This document shows, one piece after another, positions 1 to 7,529 of a stretch of 60,344 nucleotides of DNA (its first letter is position 1; each line of letters opens with the position of its first letter). Location: positions 125,265 through 185,608 of the forward strand of contig NZ_CM000745.1 of assembly GCF_000161455.1 (NCBI RefSeq), given 5' to 3'. The notes beneath the pieces were generated by a model, which saw nothing but the letters and a program-made list of their open reading frames with translations, was not told where the DNA came from and ran no database searches. This DNA is from Bacillus pseudomycoides DSM 12442. GTDB lineage: Bacteria; Bacillota; Bacilli; Bacillales; Bacillaceae_G. The position numbers and the translations under genes are program-made.

Positions 1-16
1 AAGTTATTATTTGTAA

Positions 17-463
17 TTAGCTCTTTTTGTTATTTTCTTGGAGCAGCTCATACATATTATTCATGATTGCATCGTATAAAATAGCTAATTTATCCCAAAC
101 CCATCGATTTGAATCAACCTCTTTTTCACCGCAGTCAATAATATCTGTATGGTCCGTAATTCTATAAGCTCTTTCTACAATTATCGGAGCAATTTTTGGT
201 ATACGAGGAATAGCTTTTAAAATATCTGCAAAATTTCCGATATAGACATGCCCGATGATTTCAATTGTTAGTGATTCATCAGATATGTTTAGGGCGGTGT
301 TGTATTTGTCTATATGCACTTGTTTTAAGTAACGGGCAAGTCTAAGTGGAGCGGTTCTCTTCTTTAATACGCGGCGAAGACTTTCTGTATTTTTGATATG
401 GAGTGATCTTTTACGAATAAGAACGGAAAGTTCTTCTTCCATAAACATCATTTTGTTGTACAT
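17..463 (-). CDS. Hypothetical protein
   Basis: I do not recognise this family. The 148-residue protein is basic and mostly helical in the middle, with an acidic aromatic C-terminus and no signal peptide or membrane segment. The reading frame stays open upstream to 670, but no ribosome binding site precedes the upstream Met codons, and the first stretch reads like non-coding sequence. The chosen ATG has an AAGGAG about 13 bases upstream, which is long, so the start is uncertain; a Met codon near 547 is an alternative. It is divergent from the lipoprotein gene at 749. Confidence 0.45.
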   Translation of the reverse strand: MYNKMMFMEEELSVLIRKRSLHIKNTESLRRVLKKRTAPLRLARYLKQVHIDKYNTALNISDESLTIEIIGHVYIGNFADILKAIPRIPKIAPIIVERAYRITDHTDIIDCGEKEVDSNRWVWDKLAILYDAIMNNMYELLQENNKKS

Positions 464-748
464 ATATATTATTAGTCTCCTTTTTTCTAAATAAATGGAT
501 AATGCAACCTTAGGTAGGGATGCTTCATTCATATGTAAGTCTAGCATGCTATGTTCCAGATGTGTGCTTACAGTTTTGTAAGGTGCAGAAGAAGAGCTGT
601 GAAGATTCTGGGCGTATAAAGTGACGATACTGTGACAAAAATGGTGATATGTGTATAAAAGTACGGTCATAAGTGTAAAGTTTGAATGGTTCTCGTTATA
701 ATAGCAAGTGGAGATAAGTAGTAGATGTAGACAAAAGGAGAGTAAGAG

Positions 749-1252
749 ATGAAGAAAGTGTGGAGTATTGTCTTGCTTGGAGGAATGCTTCTTTTAGCAG
801 GGTGTAATGGAAATAAGGATACAAAAGAACCGAAAGAAAAAGTAGAACAATCGGCAGAGCAGAAAGAAGATATGAGAGTATATCGTGATCTGCATAATAA
901 GTATGATGAGAAAATGAACAAAGAGTTAAATGAAGCGGTAAAATTATGGGAAGAAGCGAAGGAAAAAGGGGGCAAGGCACTAGTATATCCTAAGTTTAAA
1001 GAAGATGTACAGAAAGTAACCACGAGTATGTTAACGGATATCGATCATATACGCAAAGAAATTCGTGTACCGAAGTCAAAAGAACAAGAACATGAGCTAT
1101 ATGTTGGCTTCTTAAATGAGACAGAACAAGCAATGAAAAAGTTAGAGAAATTAGCGAAAGATGAAGATTCGGCGTTAATTCGTGATATAGAAGTTCATTT
1201 TTCAACAGCTTCAACGTACTATAAACGCTTTCAAAAAGAAGCACAAAAATAA
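749..1252 (+). CDS. Putative lipoprotein, 167 aa
   Basis: A short basic N-terminus and hydrophobic stretch end in the lipobox LLAGC with Cys19, so the protein is expected to be lipid-anchored on the outer face of the membrane. The mature part is very rich in Lys and Glu and predicted to be helical or coiled-coil, with no catalytic motif I recognise. A strong AAAGGAG lies ahead of the ATG. The gene is monocistronic and closed by a terminator at its stop. It resembles the general style of Bacillus YkyA-like cell-wall lipoproteins, but I cannot assign it to that family from sequence alone. Confidence 0.8.
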   Translation: MKKVWSIVLLGGMLLLAGCNGNKDTKEPKEKVEQSAEQKEDMRVYRDLHNKYDEKMNKELNEAVKLWEEAKEKGGKALVYPKFKEDVQKVTTSMLTDIDHIRKEIRVPKSKEQEHELYVGFLNETEQAMKKLEKLAKDEDSALIRDIEVHFSTASTYYKRFQKEAQK

Positions 1253-1284
1253 CCTTGCAATGCGCAAGGTTATTTTTTCTTTTT
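1249..1284 (+). terminator. Terminator of the lipoprotein gene
   Basis: An AACCTTG / CAAGGTT stem right at the stop codon is followed by a T-rich run. It overlaps the 3' end of the convergent small gene. Confidence 0.7.
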
Positions 1285-1497
1285 CCCGTCCCCGTCCCCG
1301 TCTTCATCTTCATCTTCAGCTACTAAGACTTTTTGCTCTTCATGAAATTCTGAAATTGTTTGCCCAGTAATGTTATCGAATGGAGTATAAAAGGAAGTTA
1401 TATTTTTCTTTTTTATAAATAATTTATAGAAGCCTATGATAACTAATATTACGATTGTTAATGGTAATCCTATAACTGCCATAAGTAATGGATCCAT
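1270..1497 (-). CDS. Small membrane protein, DUF3951-like
   Basis: The 75-residue protein has one N-terminal membrane segment (about residues 4-27), a KKK stop-transfer motif, a conserved-looking SFYTPFDNITGQ segment and a charged cytoplasmic tail. The layout matches the small DUF3951 family of Bacillus, and I make that assignment from memory. A GAAAGGAG precedes the ATG. The last 16 codons are made of two hexanucleotide repeats that encode alternating Glu-Asp and then Asp-Gly before a KKKK end, so the tail probably varies in length between strains. Function unknown. Confidence 0.7.
   Translation of the reverse strand: MDPLLMAVIGLPLTIVILVIIGFYKLFIKKKNITSFYTPFDNITGQTISEFHEEQKVLVAEDEDEDGDGDGKKKK
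1285..1320. repeat. Coding hexanucleotide microsatellite
   Basis: Three copies of CCCGTC are followed directly by two exact TTCATC copies and one TTCAGC variant. On the minus strand they encode the ED and DG repeats in the tail of the small membrane protein. In-frame hexamers change length by slippage without frameshifting. Confidence 0.85.
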
Positions 1498-1561
1498 CGT
1501 AGCTCTCCTTTCTACATAGAGAGCATTCTATTTGTCCTTTGCCTTAGTATAAAATAAAAAA

Positions 1562-1759
1562 GAGAATTCCTTTAAATATAATCCAACTGCTGCAAAAGCG
1601 TTGTTAGAAGAAGGTATGAAAGAAGAAGATATTATGTTTACAGAATATCCTTTAATTCCGATTATGTTCCCGACAGATTCTTATTTGCAAAAATTATCCG
1701 TATCTGGTTTAGAGTATATGATTAGTTCTGAGCCAAGCTTACGACATGCGAAAAAGTAA
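1562..1759 (+). pseudogene. Internally deleted oligopeptide-binding protein remnant
   Basis: The frame ending at the TAA at 1757 begins with a YNPTAAKALLEEG segment, typical of the region of SBP_bac_5 (OppA/DppA-like) proteins where the lobe-2 lysine-rich helix starts. It jumps straight to EYPLIPIMFPTDSYLQK, which matches the family's C-terminal end. The middle and the whole N-terminal two thirds are absent, and there is no start codon or ribosome site. This is inferred to be a deletion scar of an OppA paralogue different from the intact one at 2606. Confidence 0.65.
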
Positions 1760-1766
1760 GCAAAAA

Positions 1767-1800
1767 ATAAAGAAGTAGGCATTTGCCTACTTCTTTATTT
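1767..1800. terminator. Bidirectional terminator
   Basis: A near-perfect AATAAAGAAGTAGGC / GCCTACTTCTTTATT stem-loop with A and T flanks lies between the OppA remnant and the convergent YusW-like gene and can serve both. Confidence 0.8.
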
Positions 1801-2262
1801 TACTTCCTTCTTATACTCTTTCTTCGTTCCATCTGAGAACACAACTTCTAAGTCGAATTTTTGGTAGTCTTTATCAAGTTGGAATACGTCTACCACTTGA
1901 TCAATTACTTCTTGATCAGGTGTATTTTTATCAAATGTTAACTTTTGTAGAAGTGGACTTAGTTTGGCAATAGCTTTGTCACTCGTTAGCTTTACATCTG
2001 TCTTGTGATCCTCAATCTTTCCTTCCATCTTTTTGTCTGCACCTTTACTTTTGTACTCCGCTTCATAATCTTTCTTCGTATCTTGGTAGTCTGCATTTAA
2101 GTGAAATTCGTTAAAGTTAAGTTTTAAATCTTGAGGTGCTTCATTTTTAGCTTCGTCCGTTGTTTTCTTATCAGAAGTTGGAGTTTCCTTTTTTGGTGCA
2201 GTACAACCTGTTAGCGCAGGTACTAGCATAAGTGCTAATAAAACTGAAAGTAAAATTCTCAT
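1795..2262 (-). CDS. YusW-like lipoprotein
   Basis: The signal peptide ends in the lipobox ALTGC with Cys20, followed by a Lys/Thr/Asp-rich linker and a C-terminal beta/alpha module. Its end (FDLEVVFSDGTKKEYKKEV) resembles the YusW-like domain of Bacillus lipoproteins. The expected location is the outer face of the cytoplasmic membrane. A GGAGG-type ribosome site precedes the ATG. The bidirectional hairpin at 1767-1800 overlaps its stop. The biochemical role is unknown. Confidence 0.75.
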   Translation of the reverse strand: MRILLSVLLALMLVPALTGCTAPKKETPTSDKKTTDEAKNEAPQDLKLNFNEFHLNADYQDTKKDYEAEYKSKGADKKMEGKIEDHKTDVKLTSDKAIAKLSPLLQKLTFDKNTPDQEVIDQVVDVFQLDKDYQKFDLEVVFSDGTKKEYKKEVK

Positions 2263-2347
2263 AATATATTCCTCCTTAGTGTATCGTTCCTTCCATACAA
2301 GTTTTTCCCAATTTCATGTAATTATGTATGTGCTCGAAATAAATTAT

Positions 2348-2523
2348 TTCCCGAAACGTACGCTGCAAATGGTTATTATACAATAATATTTGGTGGTGGA
2401 AATTTAAAGGAAAATATTATCTCTCTATTATTTATAATTGTTATTACACAAATTTTAGCTTTCATCGCTGTAGGACTATTATCTGTATTAAAGGGAAAGA
2501 GGCATTTAGTAAAAGAAGCATAA
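2348..2523 (+). pseudogene. C-terminal remnant of a YhgE/Pip-like membrane protein
   Basis: A frame ending at the TAA at 2521 reads LFPETYAANGYYT, then IFGGGNLKENI, then a long hydrophobic helix and a basic RHLVKEA end. This is the pattern of the last membrane helix of YhgE/Pip (phage-infection-protein-like) ABC-2-type membrane proteins. No start codon or ribosome site precedes it, and the fragment begins just after the YusW-like gene's promoter region. I infer a decayed gene of which only the 3' end is left. Confidence 0.55.
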
Positions 2524-2525
2524 AG

Positions 2526-2560
2526 AAAAAGGGCATCCTTTTGGAGGATACCCTTTTTCT
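2526..2560. terminator. Terminator
   Basis: An AAAAAGGGCATCC / GGAGGATACCCTTTTT hairpin lies between the YhgE/Pip remnant and the convergent peptide-binding gene. It has T-runs on both strands. Confidence 0.75.
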
Positions 2561-2605
2561 CTTGTAATCGAAGCTTTCGTTAAAATTAACTTCTATAAGG
2601 CGAGA

Positions 2606-4246
2606 TTAATTCTCAACCTTTGCCCATTTGAAGTTAAGTGGTCCTGCAAAATCAACTTCAACTATTCCTTTTACATAAGAACGTTCTAAGTATGTTGTTC
2701 CATTTTGATAGAGAGGAGAGATAACAGCATCTTTAAATAAGATTTTTTCTGCCTGTTTTAAAGCTTCCCAACGTGCTTTTTCATCACCAGCAAAATCAGT
2801 TTTTGCTTTTTGGATTAAATCATCAAATTCTTTATTAGAATAGTGATCTAAGTTGTATGAGTTATCAGTTGTAAATAATTCTAAGAATGTAATCGGGTCA
2901 GCAAAATCAGGGCTCCAGCCATCAACAGCAATATCATAATTTCCTTGTAGCAATAATGTGACTTGTTGTTTACGTGGTTGAGGCTTCAAGTTAATTGTTA
3001 AGCCTTCTAGATTTTTCTCTAGTTGTTCTTTTAAATATTCACCAGTTTTTTTCGAAAGGTCATTATCGCTTGTTAATAATTCAATTGAAATTTTATCAGA
3101 ACCTAATTCTTGTTTTGCTTGCTTCCAGAATTTTTGAGCATCTTTTGTATTTTCTTTCGTTAAATTGCCATTCTCCTCACGGAAATCTTTTCCAGTTGGT
3201 CCCTTTGCAAAGTTTTTTGGAACTAGAGAATAAGAAGGAAGAGAGCCATCATTTAAGAGAACATTTACAAATGCCTTTTTATCTATCGATTTATCGATAG
3301 CTTGGCGGATATTTACATTTTGTAACGTTTTATTTTTTTGATTCATTCGTACGAATTGTACACCAACATCTGGTCGTTCTTTAAAGTTACTATCTTTGCG
3401 ATATTTATCAACAAGATCAGATGTTAAAGTAAGTCGATCGATTTGTTTTGATTCATATAAATTAACGGCTGTTGAATGATCTTTGACGATATTAAAATTA
3501 ATTTCTTCAAGTTTCACATTATCCTTATCCCAATAGTTGGTATTTTTCTTAAACTTAAAGCTTTGTTCATGTTTCCAATCACTTAATGTAAAGGCTCCAT
3601 TATAGATAAGCTTATTATCTTCTAATGCATATTTATCACCTTGTGATTTAAAGAATTCTTCATTAATCGGTAAAAATGTTGGGAATGCCGTTAAGCTAAT
3701 GAAGTATGGAACTGGACGCTCTAATTCAACTTCAAAAGTGTGGTCGTCGATTGCTTTTACACCAAGTTGATCAGCCGAAAGCTCTTTACTATTAATCTTT
3801 TTTGCATTTTTTATATCAAAGAATAAAAAGGCATATTCAGAAGCTGTTGCTGAATCAACTGCACGTTGCCAAGCAAAGACGAAGTCCTTCGCTGTTACGG
3901 GTGTACCATTTGACCATTTGGAATCTCGTAAATGGAATGTATATTTTGTTTTATCCGGACTCACTTCATGAGACTTTGCAACACCAGGCACAGGTTTGTT
4001 TCCTTCACCAAGGTTATATAGACCTTCAAATACGTTTCTCATTACTTGACCAGAGTCAGTATCTGTAGCGCGTGCAGTATCCATTGTGCGGATTTCTGTA
4101 CCAGCAGCTAAGTTCAATACTTGTTTATCAGGTGCTTTATCTTTTGCTTTTGCTCCGCTTGCATCGTCTTTATAGTTACCGCATCCTGTTAATAAAATAC
4201 TTGCTCCTAAAACAGATGCGACAGCAGGTACAAATTTCTTTTTCAT
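2606..4246 (-). CDS. Oligopeptide ABC transporter substrate-binding lipoprotein, SAM-riboswitch controlled
   Basis: This is an OppA-type extracellular solute-binding protein (SBP_bac_5), 546 residues, lipid-anchored through Cys22 of the lipobox LLTGC. Family marks include AGTEIRTMDTARATDTDS near the N-terminus, FHLRDSKWSNGTPVTAKDF in lobe 1, and DGWSPDFADPITF and SPLYQNGTTY near the end. The start is the ATG after AGGGAGGAATTTTAC; the longer frame upstream is leader RNA. A complete SAM-I riboswitch with terminator precedes it, so expression should rise when SAM (methionine) is short. No permease or ATPase is adjacent, so it probably feeds a shared Opp transporter. A preference for methionine-containing peptides is inference from regulation only. 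Confidence 0.9.
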   Translation of the reverse strand: MKKKFVPAVASVLGASILLTGCGNYKDDASGAKAKDKAPDKQVLNLAAGTEIRTMDTARATDTDSGQVMRNVFEGLYNLGEGNKPVPGVAKSHEVSPDKTKYTFHLRDSKWSNGTPVTAKDFVFAWQRAVDSATASEYAFLFFDIKNAKKINSKELSADQLGVKAIDDHTFEVELERPVPYFISLTAFPTFLPINEEFFKSQGDKYALEDNKLIYNGAFTLSDWKHEQSFKFKKNTNYWDKDNVKLEEINFNIVKDHSTAVNLYESKQIDRLTLTSDLVDKYRKDSNFKERPDVGVQFVRMNQKNKTLQNVNIRQAIDKSIDKKAFVNVLLNDGSLPSYSLVPKNFAKGPTGKDFREENGNLTKENTKDAQKFWKQAKQELGSDKISIELLTSDNDLSKKTGEYLKEQLEKNLEGLTINLKPQPRKQQVTLLLQGNYDIAVDGWSPDFADPITFLELFTTDNSYNLDHYSNKEFDDLIQKAKTDFAGDEKARWEALKQAEKILFKDAVISPLYQNGTTYLERSYVKGIVEVDFAGPLNFKWAKVEN

Positions 4247-4311
4247 GTAAAATTCCTCCCTAAATTGTTTGGGTATTAAAAAAATAGTTAATGAACAACT
4301 TTGAGGGAAAG

Positions 4312-4351
4312 AAAAAATCCCTCTTTTCTTATCGAGAAAGAGGGATTTTTG
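4312..4351 (-). terminator. Riboswitch-controlled terminator
   Basis: An AAAAATCCCTCTTTCTCG / GAGGGATTTTTT hairpin precedes the oppA-like ribosome site by about 50 bases. Its TCCCTC arm can instead pair with GAGGGA just 3' of the riboswitch P1 stem, which is the expected antiterminator. Confidence 0.85.
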
Positions 4352-4388
4352 TTTACAAGGCATGTGCCTGTATATAAACGAAGTCCCT

Positions 4389-4495
4389 CATTCTATCTTT
4401 CAAGCATAATGCTTGCAGGAAGTGGCACAGTATTCAAAGTGAACCTGTTGCCGAGGTTTCAAAGGGCCAGTCCCTCCACCTCTCTTGATACAATG
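4389..4495 (-). promoter_or_regulatory. SAM-I (S-box) riboswitch
   Basis: Read on the minus strand, the core ATCAAGAGAGGTGGAGGGAC, then CTGGCCC, GAAACCTCGGCAAC and the closing P1 strand GATAGAATG (pairing with CATTGTATC) are the hallmark S-box elements in the right order. It is followed by the antiterminator/terminator pair. SAM binding should terminate transcription of the peptide-binding gene downstream. Confidence 0.95.
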
Positions 4496-4629
4496 AGTAA
4501 ACATAGTAATTTGTATTAATTTTTTTGTTTCTTTGATTATTCAAAATCTTACACCCGGATAAATGAACTGTCAATGAAATGGAATATGGTTTAAATTTTC
4601 AGTCTATTAAATAGGGATATAAAAAGAAA

Positions 4630-4656
4630 GAGCACTGTGCAATTGCACAGTGACTC
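4630..4656 (-). terminator. Terminator after proC and the aldo/keto reductase remnant
   Basis: A perfect CACTGTGC-AATT-GCACAGTG palindrome, closed by GAGT/ACTC, is followed by a T-rich tract on the minus strand. Confidence 0.8.
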
Positions 4657-4662
4657 TCGTTT

Positions 4663-4866
4663 TTAAAAATCAAAATTATCAGGGTCTGGACCAACGCCAT
4701 CTTCATTTTTGTATATTGCCGCTGTATCGATGCTGCGGTATCCATTTTTAATAGCTGCTTTTACAGAATCAATTACTTCTGTGCCATCTTCAACTTTAAA
4801 AAACACCTAAGCCAAACCAAGGCGTTTACACCGTTATGTAATGTTGTGTAAGCTTGTGAATTTCAT
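4663..4866 (-). pseudogene. Aldo/keto reductase remnant, frameshifted and internally deleted
   Basis: Starting at an ATG just after proC, the DNA encodes pieces of a YvgN/YtbE-like aldo/keto reductase. TSLHN is followed after a frame change by the GLGVF region, a further shift at a run of six T, then SVKAAIKNGYRSIDTAAIYKNEDGVG. It then jumps straight to the family's last residues, GPDPDNFDF. The catalytic core, including the Tyr/Lys/His residues, is missing. It is clearly non-functional as an enzyme. Confidence 0.8.
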
Positions 4867-4867
4867 A

Positions 4868-5671
4868 TTAATTCCCTCTAGCTTTTTTATTGGTTGCTTC
4901 AATTGCTTGATAAATAATCTTCGAAAAATTATTTTCATATAGAACTTTTAAACCTTCTGCAGTTGAACCACCTGGTGTTGTCACTTGTTCACGAAGCATA
5001 GCTGGATCTTGTTCTTGCTCAAGCATAGCAGCAGAACCAGCAATCATTTGGATAACAAGATGTTTTGCTGTTGCTTCATCGATTCCATAGCTTTTTGTTG
5101 TTTCAATTAAACCTTCAGCAAAATGGTAAAGGAAGGCAGGTGCACTTCCAGTAACAGCGGTCAGCTGATGAACTTCTTCTTCCGTGCATAGCTGTGCTGT
5201 ACCAATCCCCTTTAAGAGTAGTTGTAAAGTTTCTTGATGTTCAGCATTTACGAACTGTCCCATTGTATATAGAGAAATAGACTTTCCAATTGTCGCAGCT
5301 GTATTTGGCATAATCCAGGCAACAGGTGTACCTTGAGGAAGTTTTTCTTCTAAGTAAGATGGACCAATCCCGGCAGCAACCGTTACAACAAATTGATTGG
5401 TTAGAAGAGGAGATAACGCTGCTAATAATTGTTCATGTGCAGCTGGTGGCATCGCCAAAACAATGGTATCAACAGTTTTGATATGTTGAGTCCAATCACT
5501 CGTAATGGAGGTATTATATTTTTTCTCTAATTGTTTAAGCTTTTCTATGTTACTCCGATTGGATACGATAATTTTTTCAATGTGTTCGTTACTTGTTTTG
5601 AGAAGTCCAGCAAAGATTGCTTCTGCCATACGGCCAGCACCAATAAATAAAATTCTATGTTTCTTTAGCAT
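4868..5671 (-). CDS. proC: Pyrroline-5-carboxylate reductase
   Basis: It reduces 1-pyrroline-5-carboxylate to proline with NAD(P)H, in the cytoplasm. The 267-residue protein has the N-terminal dinucleotide-binding motif GAGRMAEAI (about residues 9-17), the VTGSAPAFLYHF segment and the C-terminal P5CR signature TTPGGSTAEGL. The ATG used has GGAAGGAAT before it; the frame runs 16 codons further upstream without a ribosome site. The length matches the family. B. cereus-group genomes usually have several ProC paralogues, so this may not be the only one. It is transcribed with the aldo/keto reductase remnant, whose start lies next to its stop. Confidence 0.93.
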   Translation of the reverse strand: MLKKHRILFIGAGRMAEAIFAGLLKTSNEHIEKIIVSNRSNIEKLKQLEKKYNTSITSDWTQHIKTVDTIVLAMPPAAHEQLLAALSPLLTNQFVVTVAAGIGPSYLEEKLPQGTPVAWIMPNTAATIGKSISLYTMGQFVNAEHQETLQLLLKGIGTAQLCTEEEVHQLTAVTGSAPAFLYHFAEGLIETTKSYGIDEATAKHLVIQMIAGSAAMLEQEQDPAMLREQVTTPGGSTAEGLKVLYENNFSKIIYQAIEATNKKARGN

Positions 5672-5981
5672 ATCTTTTATTCCTTCCTGATTAGAATAGG
5701 GTATAAAAAACGATAACATCTTTGAGAGATCTTTGTAAAAAGAAAAGACTTATATGAATTTGCTATAAGGATTAGTATATGCCATATTAACTTTTATAGT
5801 AATTTAGCTATTGATAGGTTGGTAAGAGAGCATCTGGTCATGTTTAAAAGCGGATAGATTGCCAAGCTAAAGCAGAGAGAAAACGAGTGAAAGTCCCCTT
5901 TTGTTTGTCATAGCGGTAATTTAAATGTCTAAAGATCAAATTACACAGATAGATTGGAAAGAAAAGTGATTAAGGAATAGA
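5672..5981. other. Intergenic region upstream of proC
   Basis: I see no gene, remnant or recognisable RNA here apart from the probable minus-strand proC promoter region. It is AT-rich. Confidence 0.5.
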
Positions 5982-6015
5982 AAACCCTCTGAAGCATGTA
6001 TGCTTCAGAGGGTTT
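5982..6015 (-). terminator. Terminator of the sugar transporter gene
   Basis: A perfect AAACCCTCTGAAGCA-TGTA-TGCTTCAGAGGGTTT hairpin lies just downstream of the minus-strand glcU-like gene. Confidence 0.85.
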
Positions 6016-6032
6016 AGTAATAGATTGTGTAA

Positions 6033-6884
6033 TTATGCTTTTGTCATACCAAGTAAAACAGCACCGCCGATAATTAGGACACTACCTAGTGCAATAAATC
6101 CCATTTGGCGTTTCGTTTTCTTTTCTCCTAAGAAGACAATCGCACCGAATGTAGAGATAACGATGCCAGTTTGAGATAATGGGAAGCTTGTTGCTACTCC
6201 AACTCGTGGTAAGGAAAGAAGTAAGAATAAGTTTCCTGTTCCCCATAGTAAACCAGATAATATGTTACGAACTGCATATTTGTTAAACGGTTTATATTTA
6301 GATGTCAGTACCACTGCACCAACAAACATACCGACTGCTTGCGGTAAAATAGCAGACCAACCATCGATATTGTACCAACGAATGATAATTACATATACAA
6401 GGTAACCAAAAGTAGAAACAATTAAAGTTAAAAGCCCTTTTTTCAGTTGTCCCGGTGGCTGTGCATTTTCTTTATCATCTAGTGAAGTAAAGACAACACC
6501 AATTACAATTAAAAGGATTGCAATCGTTCCCATAATAATCGTAGTAGTAGTAGTCCACTCATGGAAAGCGATAACGCCAAAGATAGAAGTCGCAACAAGT
6601 TGCATCCCAGTTGAAATGGTTACAGTTGTTGAAACACCTAGCTTTTCAACAGTTTTTAATTGGTTTGCTTGTCCTAAAGCCCAGAATAGACCTGAAATAA
6701 AACCGACGATTAAGATTGTCATAGTTAAAGCCGGTTGAGTAAATATATACATAATTGTTGCAAAGAATAAGGCACCAATTGTCATACCTAATGTTTGGCT
6801 ATATGCACCGCCGCCCATTTTTACGCTTACTAATAAGACGTTTCCCCATGCAATTGCAGGAAGAAGCGCTAATAAAATGTCCAT
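6033..6884 (-). CDS. glcU: GRP/GlcU-type sugar uptake protein
   Basis: This 283-residue integral membrane protein has about ten hydrophobic helices and belongs to the drug/metabolite transporter superfamily. Its sequence is of the Bacillus GlcU/glucose-ribose porter type: N-terminal LLPAIAWGNVLL, an internal FISGLFWALGQANQLK segment, TTVTISTGMQLV, and a C-terminal repeat with SGLLWGTGNLFL. In this family it imports glucose by proton symport, supplying unphosphorylated sugar to glucose dehydrogenase or glucokinase. No gdh partner is adjacent here. It is monocistronic with its own terminator. Confidence 0.88.
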   Translation of the reverse strand: MDILLALLPAIAWGNVLLVSVKMGGGAYSQTLGMTIGALFFATIMYIFTQPALTMTILIVGFISGLFWALGQANQLKTVEKLGVSTTVTISTGMQLVATSIFGVIAFHEWTTTTTIIMGTIAILLIVIGVVFTSLDDKENAQPPGQLKKGLLTLIVSTFGYLVYVIIIRWYNIDGWSAILPQAVGMFVGAVVLTSKYKPFNKYAVRNILSGLLWGTGNLFLLLSLPRVGVATSFPLSQTGIVISTFGAIVFLGEKKTKRQMGFIALGSVLIIGGAVLLGMTKA

Positions 6885-6940
6885 TACAAGACTCCCTTCA
6901 CTTTTCTATATCAATATAATATAATTTAATTTAATTTCGT

Positions 6941-6993
6941 TTTAACGATTGGTAATTTCCCACTTAGAAAGTGGAAGATTACCGATTGTTAAA
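6941..6993. repeat. Long hairpin
   Basis: Sixteen-base arms, TTTAACGATTGGTAAT and ATTACCGATTGTTAAA, enclose a second stem CCACTT-AGAA-AGTGG. There is no T-run typical of a terminator. It sits upstream of the sugar transporter promoter region and may be a small mobile hairpin or an RNA structure. Confidence 0.6.
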
Positions 6994-7214
6994 ACAGGAT
7001 GAAGAATTTACGATATAAATGCGGTTTCATTTCTTCATTTTTTCAAATACCTAAATATAATAACAGGAAAGTACCTATTTTAGAAAGTAAATTCAAATAG
7101 AATGTATATTTCTACAAAAAATAAAATTCTGTTATTTAATCTCATTTTTTAAGCTTAGTAAGACCTTATCTCAAAAGTCAGCAAAAGCTAATCAAAGTTT
7201 TATTTTATCAAAAT

Positions 7215-7244
7215 AAAAAAAGACCTCAAATTGAGGTCTTTTTT
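7215..7244 (-). terminator. Terminator of an orphan short transcript
   Basis: AAAAAAGACCTC and GAGGTCTTTTTT form a strong terminator, about 120 bases downstream of the peptide-type promoter at 7339-7402. It would define a short RNA. Confidence 0.75.
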
Positions 7245-7338
7245 AAATGGGGATGGGGGGAATAAAGTTACTTAGCTCTTTTTAAGAAATGGGGAGAGGG
7301 GGACAATCTACTTCCCATTGGCTTTACTTTATAACTTA

Positions 7339-7402
7339 ATTATATGGAATGTGGGAAATAGTAACTATCGAATTAGCTTACAATAGGATTACAATTTTGT
7401 AA
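7339..7402 (-). promoter_or_regulatory. BceR-type promoter without a gene (instance 1)
   Basis: On the minus strand: TTACA-N4-TGTAA, five bases, TGTAAG, 32 bases, TATAAT. The 32-base spacer contains AATTCGATAGTTA, as in the micro-peptide promoters at 10.4 and 11.5 kb. Downstream there is only a C-rich segment like the 3' tails of those operons, a 16-codon frame without a ribosome site, and a terminator. The peptides were lost, or the product is a small RNA. Confidence 0.8.
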
Positions 7403-7408
7403 GGTTGG

Positions 7409-7470
7409 GATAAAGTGAAACTTTAATCAATGGGGTTTTACAGCACTCGAACAGCAGGATAAATTGTTTC
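7409..7470. repeat. Partial B. cereus-type dispersed repeat
   Basis: ATAAAGTGAAACTTTAATCA matches the end shared by the repeats at 40.1, 42.3, 45.6 and 53.5 kb. The rest is degenerate. Confidence 0.4.
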
Positions 7471-7529
7471 ATTCTACAAAACAATTTATTTTTCGGGAAA
7501 TAAAAAAGCAGCTTTTGTCGAAAGCCGCT

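Noticed and set aside
4301..4519. 72-codon plus-strand frame upstream of the oppA-like gene
   Set aside because: It lies entirely on the SAM riboswitch and terminator, on the opposite strand, without a ribosome site.
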